From Rhizomucor pusillus (Eukaryota > Mucoromycota > Mucoromycetes > Mucorales > Lichtheimiaceae): 49,122 bases of DNA. A model generated the notes under the pieces. It ran no database searches. It had not been told where the DNA came from and was given only the letters and a program-made list of their open reading frames with translations. Both the position numbers and the translations under genes were made by a program. Each line of letters opens with the position of its first letter. The first letter of the stretch is position 1. Positions 22,947 through 33,382 of this stretch are shown one piece after another. Where the stretch lies: NCBI GenBank assembly GCA_900175165.2, contig FWWN02000588.1:1-49122 (forward strand), read 5' to 3'.

Positions 22947-24247
22947 TTACGCTGCAGCATCATTGTAATACATTTGTTTTCCTATAGAAAACATGGAACT
23001 CGGTTCTGACGATGCCAAGGTATCCAACTCGTCAGTCAGATCTAAGCATTGTTTCAAGTATTATTTGCTTCTGTAATTTGTTTCGTGCTACAATGTGGCT
23101 TACCAGAATACTGGGAAATCACTCGACCCAGATTCTTGTACTGAAACTTGAGAGATGCCTCTCCCTCTTCGATAAGTCGCTGCGTCAACTTATACAAACG
23201 GTGGAATTGTTCGTCTTTTTCCCAATCATTGTCATCTTCCTGCAGAAAGTTACGATCTCGGTTAGAGCTTGCTGAGAAATTGTTTACGTATGGCACGTAC
23301 GTCTCCGTCAACTTCCATAGTTACGGGCGTCAGTAGCGGTTGCGGCGGTGGGAAATCTCCTCTGTAGGTATGGATGGTCAGGAATCTCCTTTTCTCCGGT
23401 ATTTATCTATCCATTTGTCGTCGTACTAACTGTGATATCTGCTTTTTGAGCTTTGCGACTTGCGAAGCCTGCTTCCGCACTGTCATTTCCAGCATTTCAT
23501 TTACAGCAAGTAGTGACCTGTTGGATATCTCCAAATCGGCAATCTATATTTGCAAAGACAGTGTAAGATTCCGTAATCGACAAAGAAGAAAAGGGAAAGT
23601 GTTTTGACCTTGCGATTGACGCGAGCTTCTGATATTTCATCATCCTCTACTTCGTTATCGTCGCTTTGTCCTTGCTGCTTCTTGTCATCCTCTGAATCAT
23701 CGTCGTCGTCGTCTTCATCCTCACTGCTGCCGCCGCCGCTGTTGCTGCTGCTCCTCAGGGTGGTTTCGGAGTCGCTCGCCTGCGCGTTTTTGGAGGAGGA
23801 GGAGGAAGAGGCATCTGACACTGCAGGCACTATCGTTTTGGAACGAGTCAGGGGCCGCGGTGCAGTGTTCGATATGATGTTATGCGACGCTGATGTTGGC
23901 GGAATATAATGGGGTCGACGTGCGGTGGCGGCAGCACTGCTGCTTGAAGAAGAGGAGACACTTGGGGTCGTAAGAGACCTCGAAAGATTTGATCGCGGTC
24001 TGTATATCTCGTAAGAGCCTGGTTGCTTCTGGGGCTGCTGCTGATGATGCTGTGGGCGTGAAGGTGGATGGAAGATATTAAGCTGATGCTTGTTTGTGGA
24101 GGAGATACTTATTTTTGCCGCGCTGGCCACTTTAGGTTTCCGGGATTCCGTCAGTTCCGCGGGTGCCGCATGCCGTCGTCTGCTGGAAAGAGAATGGGTT
24201 GGTCGTATGATATTGATTGCTTTAGGAGGACCGGATTCTTTCACCAT
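22947..24247 (-). CDS. Low-complexity protein with short coiled coil, unknown function
   Basis: Five exons (23609-24247, 23431-23543, 23301-23361, 23104-23239, 22947-23041) give 347 aa. The first 210 residues are disordered: Ser, Pro and Gln runs, then an acidic block (EDEDDDDDDSEDD) and DDNEVEDDEISEARVNRK. Next comes a conserved-looking helix, IADLEISNRSLLAVNEMLE, continuing as a coiled coil (RKQASQVAKLKKQIS), a Pro linker and a second helix (FHRLYKLTQRLIEEGEASL). Fungal proteins with this order (disorder, then LEISNxSLLAIN) are known but uncharacterised. The donor GTTAGT after exon 2 was chosen because it alone keeps the frame into GDFPPPQPLL. The exon 1 donor (GTCAAA) is weak. Confidence 0.75.
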
Positions 24248-24694
24248 CAATGGTGTGTCGCAAAGCAGGAAGGAAAAAGGAAAAGAAAAGAAAAGTGTGC
24301 CTGCAGACCGATATGTAATCCTTTCCATTCCTTCTCAAAACCCCCTTGAAAACACGGGCTTTTGCATGCAGGACATGATTTGCCTTTTACTGCAATGGAG
24401 CAGCAACTTGCATGGTGCAAGGCAAACATACAAATAATAATGAATTCCAAATATTACAGTGCTGATAAACATCTGTGCTCATGCTTTCCAATGACATCTT
24501 GACGGAAAGCTTTTAGCATATGGATTCTTTGAGATGTACCGGAAGTCTTCGGTTTCCTGCATCCTTTATTGGCAACCAACTTTGAGGCACAATCGAAACT
24601 GCATACTTGTGTTGCGAAAAGCGCACGCAAACATAATCAGTAATAGCGGAACCACATATCGGGAGCAATCATCTTGCTATGTTATCTTGCGAGT
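24248..24694. other. Intergenic, no gene seen
   Basis: This lies between two minus-strand genes. It contains purine-rich sequence near 24280-24300, complementary to a CT-rich leader just upstream of the 24247 start codon. Short frames here show no motifs. It should hold the promoter of the coiled-coil gene and the 3' end of nothing identifiable. Confidence 0.4.
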
Positions 24695-25930
24695 TTATTT
24701 TGGAAGGTTTGGAGAAATGCAGGATATTGAGTTCGGCTGATTCGATCTGGTGTTGGGTCGCTTACGAGATGCACAGCTTTGTTCAAATGCTTCTGATATT
24801 CTCTTGGTACCGCGATTAACCGTGAGGAGATTATAGACTTGTCGTCCTTTATCTTGTCCTGACTTGCGTGATGTATCAGAGTTAGCAGCTGTACCGGTAT
24901 TCCGTCGGTTGGAAACAATCGGCGATGAATTGTTGAAACGCGATGTTGAGGATAGTAGTCTACTAGAGATTCTAATATTCTTTGTTGAACTGTCTTTGGA
25001 ATTCGCTCTGCCTTTGATCGTAATTCCTGCAGAACCCGCCACTTCAGCGCTGTTAGATCTTTTCTGAATGCTGGCCGATGACGCGTTGGGACATGGAGAT
25101 GAGGGTATTCTGTCGGCTCTGGTAGCAGCGGCGAGACCTTTGATTATCATTCCAAGAGACCCAGCTGCTCGAATGTTGTCATGTTTGTCATGTCGGTTTG
25201 GAGGATAAGGAGAAGATGCGTTTGAATGTGAAGATGAAGATACTCTGTTGAGGATGGAGTTTGCTGTTGAATACACGTTGTTGGAAGAGGCGCGACCTCT
25301 GATTGTTATGCCGGATTTCATTCTTGGATTGTCGTCATTTCGGTTTTGATGATCGCGAGGAAATGTGTTTGAACGTGGAGGCAATCCATCGACGACGTGA
25401 TTGTTGTTGCTGTTATTCTTCGAACATTCTTCATTGGCTGCTGCCCTGCCTTTGATTATTATGCCTTGGTATGGCGTTGTCGATGGCGCAGAGGATCCAC
25501 TATCTGTAGACACGGTATTTGGTCGTTTGTTGCTTCGTATTTTATCTGCGTTGTCGCGGGAATCGCGCTTTTGACCGGTGATACACGTCTTTGATGACGT
25601 ATGGGAGCCAGAAGCCTATATCATAATGTGAATTTTCGTTATTACTTGCATAAATGTACATGTACCTCTGCAATGTACCTTTGAAGCACTGTGTTTTTCG
25701 TTTTGAGCCTTTGACGCTTCGCGTCGTTGGCGTGCTTCCAGGATCTGCTGGCGTACGCGCAATACTTCAGGAGAGAGTCCCGCAGGTGGAGCTGATGATT
25801 CTTGATTTCCACTTTGAGAAGACTGCGCAAAGTTGGGATTGAAATAAAACTGTGAACCAGTTTGAGGTTGATACGCCATCATTTGCGGCATAGCATACGG
25901 GTAGAAGGGTAGATATCCAGGTATCGCCAT
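24695..25930 (-). CDS. Protein with four degenerate GxxIKGRA repeats, unknown function
   Basis: Two exons (25679-25930 and 24695-25615) give 390 aa. The N-terminus is Tyr/Pro/Gln-rich (MAIPGYLPFYPYAMPQMM), followed by a helix (SPEVLRVRQQILEARQRRE). The rest is basic and Ser/Asn-rich and carries four copies of one short motif: GIIIKGRAAA, GITIRGRASS, GMIIKGLAAA and GITIKGRANS, starting near residues 135, 186, 239 and 281. The spacing is 42-53 residues. The sequence suggests a disordered scaffold or nucleic-acid-binding protein with repeated short linear motifs; that is inference. No known domain is seen. The stop is 61 bp from the next gene's end on the same strand. Confidence 0.65.
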
Positions 25931-25991
25931 GCTAAAAGAAAACAATGAAATCAAGAGGTTAGTAAACAAACCTATAAACTAGGAGTGTACA

Positions 25992-26822
25992 CTATTCCGC
26001 GTTCATGGTCTCCTGATATTCAAGAAACTTGATCTTATGCGTCGTCCGACCTTTTTCACAGAGCATGGTAGGTACTGCCAAGCGAAAAACACCAAAAGGA
26101 GCTTGGAAGCCGCATTGACGGACGTGATCAGCCAGCGAGTAGGCCGTGTCGTGAATAGAAGACTCTACGCAGGAAGAGGAAGAAAACGGGTTGTAAGAAC
26201 GTACTTTGAACCAGCCATGTATGGATTCATATGTGGGTGATGATAACCGCGAGCTCGACGGTAACCAGGATGTTTTCCATTTGCATTGTAGCCTGCCTTG
26301 TCAGTCTTGCTGCTTTCGTCGGCAACTTGGGTCTTGCGCTTTTCATCTCTTCCTACAGTTGCTTCTTTTCTTCCTGCTGCCTTAGATACTTGGAACGATT
26401 TTTCTTGGTCTTTGCCTTCGACGGTCACAGTCTTGTCTGTATTCAAAGCATCGACCGCGCCAATCGGACCCTTGGCTTCTTGAACAGCTGGTTCCTTGCT
26501 AACACTTGATTCTGTATCCAACTTTTGGTTGGCTGCCTCGCTTGTGGAGGACCGATCACGATTGAGCTTGCTGTTTCCCATGTCACTCGATTGCGGGGCA
26601 GTTTCTTGAACAACCTCCTTGGTATCATTAGTCTCTGATTTTGAGTCTTTAGTATCACTGATCTCTCCAATCGCGTTGTCTTGGGTAGCTGTCTCAGATG
26701 TAGACGGTTCGTCACACAAAAGACCAAGCTCGCGTTCAAATTGTTCGAGATCAAAATCACATGTCAATGTCACCAAGATCGCCGTAATCGAGTTCTTCCA
26801 AATCGAATAGATCGTCAGTCAT
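25992..26822 (-). CDS. Acidic protein of unknown function, with an apparent frameshift
   Basis: The ATG at 26822 opens MTDDLFDLEELDYGDLGDI and hits a stop after 21 codons. One base out of frame, the protein continues smoothly as FDLEQFERELGLLCDEPS and stays open to about 26165, through a Ser/Thr/Glu/Lys-rich disordered region to HPGYRRARGYHHPHMNPYM. No GT-AG intron restores the frame, so a one-base indel near 26757 is likely. A last exon (about 25992-26160) reads SIHDTAYSLADHVRQCGF and ends KFLEYQETMNAE; its junction is uncertain. The family is unknown to me. It may be an intact gene with a sequencing error. Confidence 0.5.
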
Positions 26823-28679
26823 GCTGAATTTTGTGAAAGTAGCTGGTACAAAATAAACTGCAAAGAGAAAAAGAAAGAGAAGGAGAAAGAGAAGGATGCT
26901 GCGCAACTCTGCACAGACCACTATTTATGCGGACTTAACAAGCGCCACTACAGGTTTTTTAATCTGAAAATCAGAGAAGATTTATGGATATTGCTTCGTT
27001 GTGTTTTGGACAGACAATGTCATCGAAATGAACGATGGGATGAGGCCGATCTTTTTATAATCACTCCATTCCTCTGCCTTACAATGTATAAGACAGCAAA
27101 ATGGAAACCGAGAAATCTCGCTAACTGCATAAATAGTTATGGAAGAAAGCCTTTTGCCCCAAGAAAGCCAATTTGAGATTGGGATCACGAGATCCATCCT
27201 TCCTTGCTGAATATGTACCATCGATTAAGGCGTTCATGCTGCCGATGATATGAACCATCCTCTAATGATCCCTTGGCAGGATATTTAGATAATTTGACCA
27301 GAGACACATCTTGGATTTTGCATTATCTTAGCTATTTGGCAAGCGCAAAAAGATAGCGATCTACGTTTTTCGAAAACCTGCTGAACTAACGGTAAGTCGT
27401 AACCGTAGCAACATTCCACATTTATTCGCTTAACTCTGAGTTGAGTTTTTTGTCGTTCTGCCTTTCATAATCGTTTATATTCTGGTCAGCAACCAAACAC
27501 ACTTTGAATATGCTCTCGAATGAAAAAGGAAAAAGAATAATAATAATCGTCCCACCTTAATGATGCACAGAAAACGTGACCGACAAGTTGTTTGCTTTCC
27601 AACCGTGCTGGCTAGTGACTCATCAAGCCTTGTTTCGATCCTCTGTCATGCTATCTCGATATCAATCCGCCTCTAAGCTATCTTGTTCATCAATTCAAAT
27701 TTCTGTTGTAAACTACAACCATCAGATTAACAAGTATAGATGTGTGCAACTTGAAAGATTATCCCAAAACGTGCTGGCGGATAGAAATCGACCAGTCCGG
27801 ATTTGCTGATAAGCATCCGAAAGCGGTTTGCTGCATATTACTGTGCCTCTTATCCGTTCCTTCCTCAAGCGTACCCGCATATATATCACTCACTGTCTTC
27901 CGTATGTCTGACAGAATATGTAATCGTGTACACAACAAATAAGACAATATCTGTCAAAACAAGGGAGTAACTTGAGAGGATTGAAAACTCGGTACATCAA
28001 TATACTGCTCATTTTGATGCCTTTACTCCTAGCTAATCAACAGCACAACTCTACATACTACTCTAGTAGAACGACTTTCTATCCTGAGTTCTTATCGTAA
28101 CTTGAAGGCATCAAGCGTAAACAACGGAACTCAGAGAGAGCGCAAAGTGTGAGTCCCATTATGCAGACTATTATGAAGTTTATGTGTCGCAATGTCAACC
28201 TTCTTGGCTGCAAACCTGGATCTGAAGACTCATAAATTGGAACATGGAAAGGTATGAAGGCGTACTCATGTCAATCCTTCACAAATCCCTAAAGCGCATT
28301 AATACCATCATATTCGTTTAATGTTGTCTTGTGCCCCGCAAGGAGCTGAAACCATTGAAGAAAAAAAAGAATTGTCAGTTACGGGCCCGCGTCATCTATG
28401 ACTCGTTTTCCTCTTCTTTCTTCTTCTTTCCCTTTCTTTCCTCTTCTTTCCTGTTTTCTGTTTTTCTTTACGCAAGATGGAAGAACTGCAAAATACCACG
28501 ATTTAATCTTTCATTGAACTGTTTTCTGCTCTCCTAGTCTCGCTAAGCATACCTATCTATCATCCATTACTGCTCTTAGCTTTCAAAAGGCAAGAAAGAA
28601 GGAGTTGACAGAAGCCGCAGAAGGTAGGTGTGAGCAGAGTCCAAAGGGGCACAAGGCAAACTTTTACTGATATATTTCA
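26823..28679. other. Intergenic and accessory; no gene supported
   Basis: These 1.85 kb are AT-rich. A purine (GA) tract lies at about 26862-26895 and a pyrimidine tract at about 28400-28455. Frames at 26982-27221 (-) and 27576-27942 show no motif. The last 200 bp may contain the first exon of the Fanzor gene: LTEAAE at about 28600-28620, followed by a GTAGGT donor. I could not link it to the zinc-knuckle exon with a normal AG acceptor. Confidence 0.4.
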
Positions 28680-31366
28680 CCCACAATTATTTGCAACCAC
28701 TGTGGCGTAAAAGGCCACAAGATGAAGACCAATAGAAAGTGCAAGCTTTATACCGAAAGTGGCAAAGGTGAGCACGTTTACGGCACGATCAGTCATACCT
28801 CGAATCAACGATGTGCTAGTTGGCAAGAAAAGGGAACAAACAGATACAGAAAATGAAGAAGAAAGCCAAAGAAAGAAAAAGGGCAGGATACAGAAGGGAA
28901 GGGACCAATGCAAATGAAAATACAAAACCCTGTCCCAGATGCGGTTCCACTAGTCATTCAAGATCTACATCAAAGAATTGTCCTTACCATATCCAAACTT
29001 TGGAGGAGATCCTCGTATCACGATTTGGAAGGAATTTCGAGCGTTATACTCGCACCGTATCCCTGTCAGGAATTGTTAAAGAAGATTATCAAGAACAGCT
29101 ACAGCAGGGAATCCAGTAACTGTCATCTTTCATACGGAATGTCATTGTTCAAGTGATGGTCTTTGTTAATTTTTACATTGTGGAGCACGCGCACAATGCA
29201 ATTCCGGCCTATGTCTTTTCACAGACATTTTTCTATTCCGTATCGCAGCTCGTGATGGATATGGAAATAACAAACACCAATGACAAGATGCCTGATGACA
29301 TCCGCGACTATTGGGATCGCTTCAAAACGCAATATCCTTCGGCAATCTTTACGCAAGCAAGCATTCGAGGATACGCGANTCCGCTTGCTCGGGCTTGCCA
29401 AACGCTCCAAACTACGTATAGCAATATGATCGTCGAACACTTCCAGGACAGAGTGGAAAAATTCGTCATATTCAAGCTCCAAAGACTTATACCAGTAAAG
29501 CTACATAAGTGTTGTGTCTCATGATTAGCATCTATGTTAACTGTTAACCTGTAAAGAATATATCGAACAATCTTGCACGTAAATTAGCTAACGAGTGTAT
29601 TTACGAAGACCTTGCCGGAGGCAATCCCACAATACCGGAGGAGCTACAAGAAGACTGTGATCTCGACATTATCTTAGCGATACATACCATACAAATCTCG
29701 CTAAAAGACTATATTCCTGAACCATACACAATAACTGAAATGGCGGCAAATCCTGGAAGGTTCATTCCTGCGTTGCGTTTTATACTATCGCAGTATACAC
29801 TGGAGCACGAGCAGGGAAACGAGAAGACCGGCAAGACTTCGCCAAAATTATTTGCTCTGACGCCACAACCATCATTGCATTGGCGGTTTGTGGACATCGA
29901 TGCAGCAACTTTGGCAACAATTTTTCATTTGGGAACCTCCGTAACACATCAACAAAAAACCAATACGTTCAAGACTGTGCTTGATTTCAATCTGTATCGA
30001 TTTTTCAAGTAAGTGGATTTTAGTGTAATAGTGATTTATAATTTCTTATGCGTTGTTTAGCAGCGAAGAATGCATGTTTACCAACATGGTCACAACCAAT
30101 GGCTTCCAGTTGTCATTACATTTCGCAAGACCTGCAAAAAGTCCCGGGATGGAATTAGAACTTTCAGATTTCAAAGAAGAAATCGAAAACTATTTCATGC
30201 CCTGCGCTCTGGATACCGGGAGACGGGATATTTTCCAAGCTGCATATGGTGCTCAAAACACAGAACATGAAATTCGACGTTCGTATACGAGGGAGTATTA
30301 TCAATGGACAGGATCGCCGAAAAGGAACGAAAACCTCAAGAAGGCCAGAAACCGAAATGGCATTGAAGAGATAGAATCCAATTTTCCAAGTGCAAAGACT
30401 GCAGACATTACACGATACAGTGAATACGTGTGGTACCTTTTCTTACACTTGGAAACGCTATTCACATTCTATTGCTTCGACAATAACGCAGAGAGAAGAT
30501 TCAGAGCATATCAAGGCAAACAAAGGGCACAAGAAGAACTAGTGAATGTCATCGTTAATGGAGGAAAGAAATACAACTCTGCGAAGAGAAAACATAGGAG
30601 GAGAAACCGTCGAGAACGGAAAAAGCGAAAACGAAGGAGAAAGCTATTTAAACGGAAACGGAGGAATCTTACAGGAATAAGGTAATAAGACGTACCAATA
30701 TTTCAAAACAAATGGCTAGTTTCCAGCGCGGACTTCCAGATTGCCCATCCAAAATGAATCTGCAGTGAGATCGACTCTAGAAGAAGACAAGAATAAGCCT
30801 GATATGAAACAGAAGAAATGGGCAAAAGCGAAGTTCACTCCAAACTCTGAAGGGAAGTTGCCGTTGGTGATATTTGGCAATGGAATGTTCGGCGAAGATA
30901 ATGTCCCAATGAAGGGTCATCGGCCTGGTCTCGTTGGTGTGCTTTACCGCATGTTGAAGCGACGAGAAGCTCGCGGAGAACTGGTGGTCGTAATTATTGA
31001 TGAATACTTAACGTCGCAGGTAACTGACAACTGCAAAATCCCTCTCAAACATCTTCTAACGCCATGCTAATACATCAGATTTGCCATAATTGCCAAGGGA
31101 GGAGCTTGAAAAATGTCATTACTGCAGACGGCGTGCGTCGCCATAGTTTGCAAGTATGCAAGAACTGTGGCATATTATGGAATAGAGACACGAACGCCTG
31201 CAAAAATATGTTCCACATAGCTACATCTATCTGGTCGGGCAATGGTCGCCCTGGCCAGTTTGTCTGGCCTAAGCAACAGATCACGGCTACGAATGTCGGA
31301 CCCAGTAGGGTTTACATTTTTACGGCATGTTCTATTTACTTGCAAACCCCGCCTCAAGTATACTAA
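28680..31366 (+). pseudogene. Fanzor (TnpB-like RNA-guided nuclease), nearly complete, interrupted
   Basis: Fanzors are eukaryotic TnpB relatives that cut DNA guided by an RNA made at their own locus. An N-terminal exon (28680-28767) has a zinc knuckle, CNHCGVKGHKMKTNRKC. From 28820 the exons 28820-29494, 29557-30008, 30061-30681, 30740-31019 and 31079-31366 keep one phase for 772 codons. A second Cys/His cluster (CPRCGSTSHSRSTSKNC) and helical REC-like sequence are followed by RuvC-I CALDTGRRDIFQAAYG (Asp at 30212), a bridge with YYQWTGSPKR, RuvC-II VVIIDEYLTSQ (Glu at 31002), a CHNC...CKNC zinc ribbon and RuvC-III WNRDTNACKN (Asp at 31187). All catalytic residues are present. There is one in-frame TAA (29117), one ambiguous base (29379), and the knuckle exon joins out of frame. 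A mariner remnant follows downstream. Confidence 0.9.
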
Positions 31367-31626
31367 TAATTAGTATTTGCTTAGTATGTCGGTAAGCCGT
31401 GATCCAAGTTTCCGATATCGAAACTTTACTCATTGAGAGATATTTTGCGTTATTTGGAGCGCTGGCACCGCACTGTTGCAAGTTTAAGCTCAAGATGGCA
31501 AGTGTACTTGGACTCTAATTCGAGACGAATGTTTATTAATTTCTTTCCAAAGGTCCAAATTTGATTCCAGTGCGATGCAAAATTGATGCTCCAAACCGCA
31601 AACTGTCTGTAAACATGCAATACTCT

Positions 31627-31790
31627 GCAATGGATAATGCCACGTATCCATATGTCTGACGATATTTCCAAACAGATTGAGTCTCGGGGATATGGCTGTG
31701 CCTATCGTCCATCATATGCACCTGAGCTCAATCCTATCGAGCAATTTTGGTCGGGAGATCAGTAAATCGTGAAAAGAGCGCGCGTATCCG
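31627..31790 (+). pseudogene. Tc1-mariner/IS630 transposase C-terminal remnant
   Basis: A frame reading HMSDDISKQIESRGYGCAYR and then PSYAPELNPIEQFW is the last DDE block of the superfamily; the Glu of PELNPIE is the third catalytic residue. Just upstream AMDNA (expected MDNAPIH, second catalytic Asp) is one frame off. After EQFW comes SGDQ, a stop and VKRARVSDNE, the usual tail. Only this block survives. It lies 260 bp downstream of, and on the same strand as, the Fanzor gene, and it resembles the remnant at 2936-3229. Confidence 0.8.
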
Positions 31791-32032
31791 ACAATGAAAC
31801 AACAATAGTTTACTGTTACCCTTACAATCGTAAAGGCACAAATATCATCATGTAAATGTCTCACTTAGATAGCTTTCCGTTCCTCAGGAAGCTACTGCTG
31901 CAACGTACCTATGCTTTCAACTTTTCGGCATTGCATTGGGCGGCTGCTCCGTTTCATGCTTGATCAAAACTCCGGCCTCCATTATTAGATGCGAACTGCC
32001 AAAAAAAGAACCCCCTCTTTCTAATTGCCAAC

Positions 32033-32879
32033 ATGGTGGTATGTATAAGCAGCGATGCCAAGATGGACAAAATGGGCATGGAGGAACGATAGAGCGATGA
32101 ACGATCCAGAAACCGATGGATGGATGATGGATGACGAATGGAATAGCCACGGATGGATTTTTGTGCGGAGCAACCGTTACATTTGATGATTCGAATTGAG
32201 CATTCAACGCAGTGTGCGATTTTAAACAAAAGGATTAAGAGAGAGCGGGATAGAGGGGGAGAGAGGGAATGATATTGCGAATTAGCCGACTGATCTAATT
32301 AATGACGACTGTAGCAAGGATCCTTCAAGCGTCAGGTCGAAGTTGGTCGCGTTGTTCTCCTTGGCAACGGTCCCCACGGCAATCAACTCGTAAACCAGCT
32401 CGCTGTTATCGTCGATATCGTTGATCATAGCCGTGTAAGTCGACAAACGCGCGCAGCAGTCAGGACAGAAAAACGAGATGATATTAATATCGAACATGAA
32501 AATTCATGCAGGCTATCGTTGACGCTCCCCTTGCCAACTTCCGCGGTGCCGTTACCTTCAAGAACATGATCCTTACCGGTCTTGTTATTGAGGGCCTTCC
32601 CCGCAACGCTGGTGCCAAGTTCACCAAGCAAGCGTTCGAGAAGGCTGAAATTGAAGCCAAGTGGAACAAGACTGCTTGGGCTCAAAAGCTTAAGACCCGC
32701 GAAACTCGTGCCCAATTGACCGATTTCGATCGCTTCAAGGTCAGAAAGTTGAAGGCTCAGGTAAGCAGAAGAGAAACATTTGTTGAGGAAAAGGATTGAG
32801 TAATAACGATTTGCCCAATCAGCGTCGTTTCGCCGTCCGATCCGCTGTTGCTCAGAGCAAGAAGGCAATTACTGCATAA
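32033..32879 (+). CDS. RPL14: 60S ribosomal protein eL14
   Basis: This is a large-subunit ribosomal protein. Four exons (32033-32038, 32315-32434, 32512-32760, 32823-32879) give 143 aa. FKRQVEVGRVVLLGNGP starts the KOW-like SH3 fold; QLAVIVDIVDHSRAIVDAP and LTDFDRFKVRKLKAQRRFAV are typical eL14 blocks. Exon 1 is only ATG GTG; I chose it because it is followed by a GTATGT donor, keeps phase and gives the expected MVxGxFKR start. Intron 1 (276 nt) is the longest in the window, common for ribosomal protein genes. A CT-rich leader precedes the ATG. The stretch after the gene (32880-33382) has no recognisable gene. Confidence 0.9.
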
Positions 32880-33382
32880 ATGTCTGCATTGACTTAATAC
32901 ATTGTAAATTTGTATTGCTTGAACCAATCCCTGCCGCCGCCAATTTTTCTTGACATTCGATGTGTATATTTGGAGACGCCTGAACCTTTGTGAGAAGAAT
33001 ACACCTCGGGCCTAGCCGATTGAAACAACGTAATTCAGTAGCACCTTCGACGCTTGTGCCCATGGGAAACCGAACGACGAGAAACTTCAGCGTTGTAATG
33101 AAAGCAGAAGAGATGTTCAGATTGTGGAGAAGGACCCCGATTTCTTTGATGGAAAAGGTTGACGAGTAACTAATGTGTACTACACAATTTCCCATAAATG
33201 GCGAAAATATGGAGTCTACAAGAGGGGCCGTTACCTGCATTTTTGATGGCCCTGTAACACGAATACCCCGCAATAGCAAACACGATCCTCGGTTAAAGAA
33301 ACCTTATTATTACATTATTTTCTAACAATGGAAAAGTTCTTTGGAAAAGGGGGTAAAGGGTCTAGCTCAGTATATGGGGAAT

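Noticed and set aside
23604..23909. Open plus-strand frame of 101 codons rich in Ser and Leu
   Set aside because: It is the antisense of the Ser/acidic repeats of the coiled-coil protein gene; low-complexity codons leave the opposite strand open.
29115..29152. A 38-nt intron that would remove the Fanzor stop codon
   Set aside because: GTAACT...CAAG exists, but its removal shifts the frame and ends the protein at once, while the unspliced frame continues correctly after the TAA.
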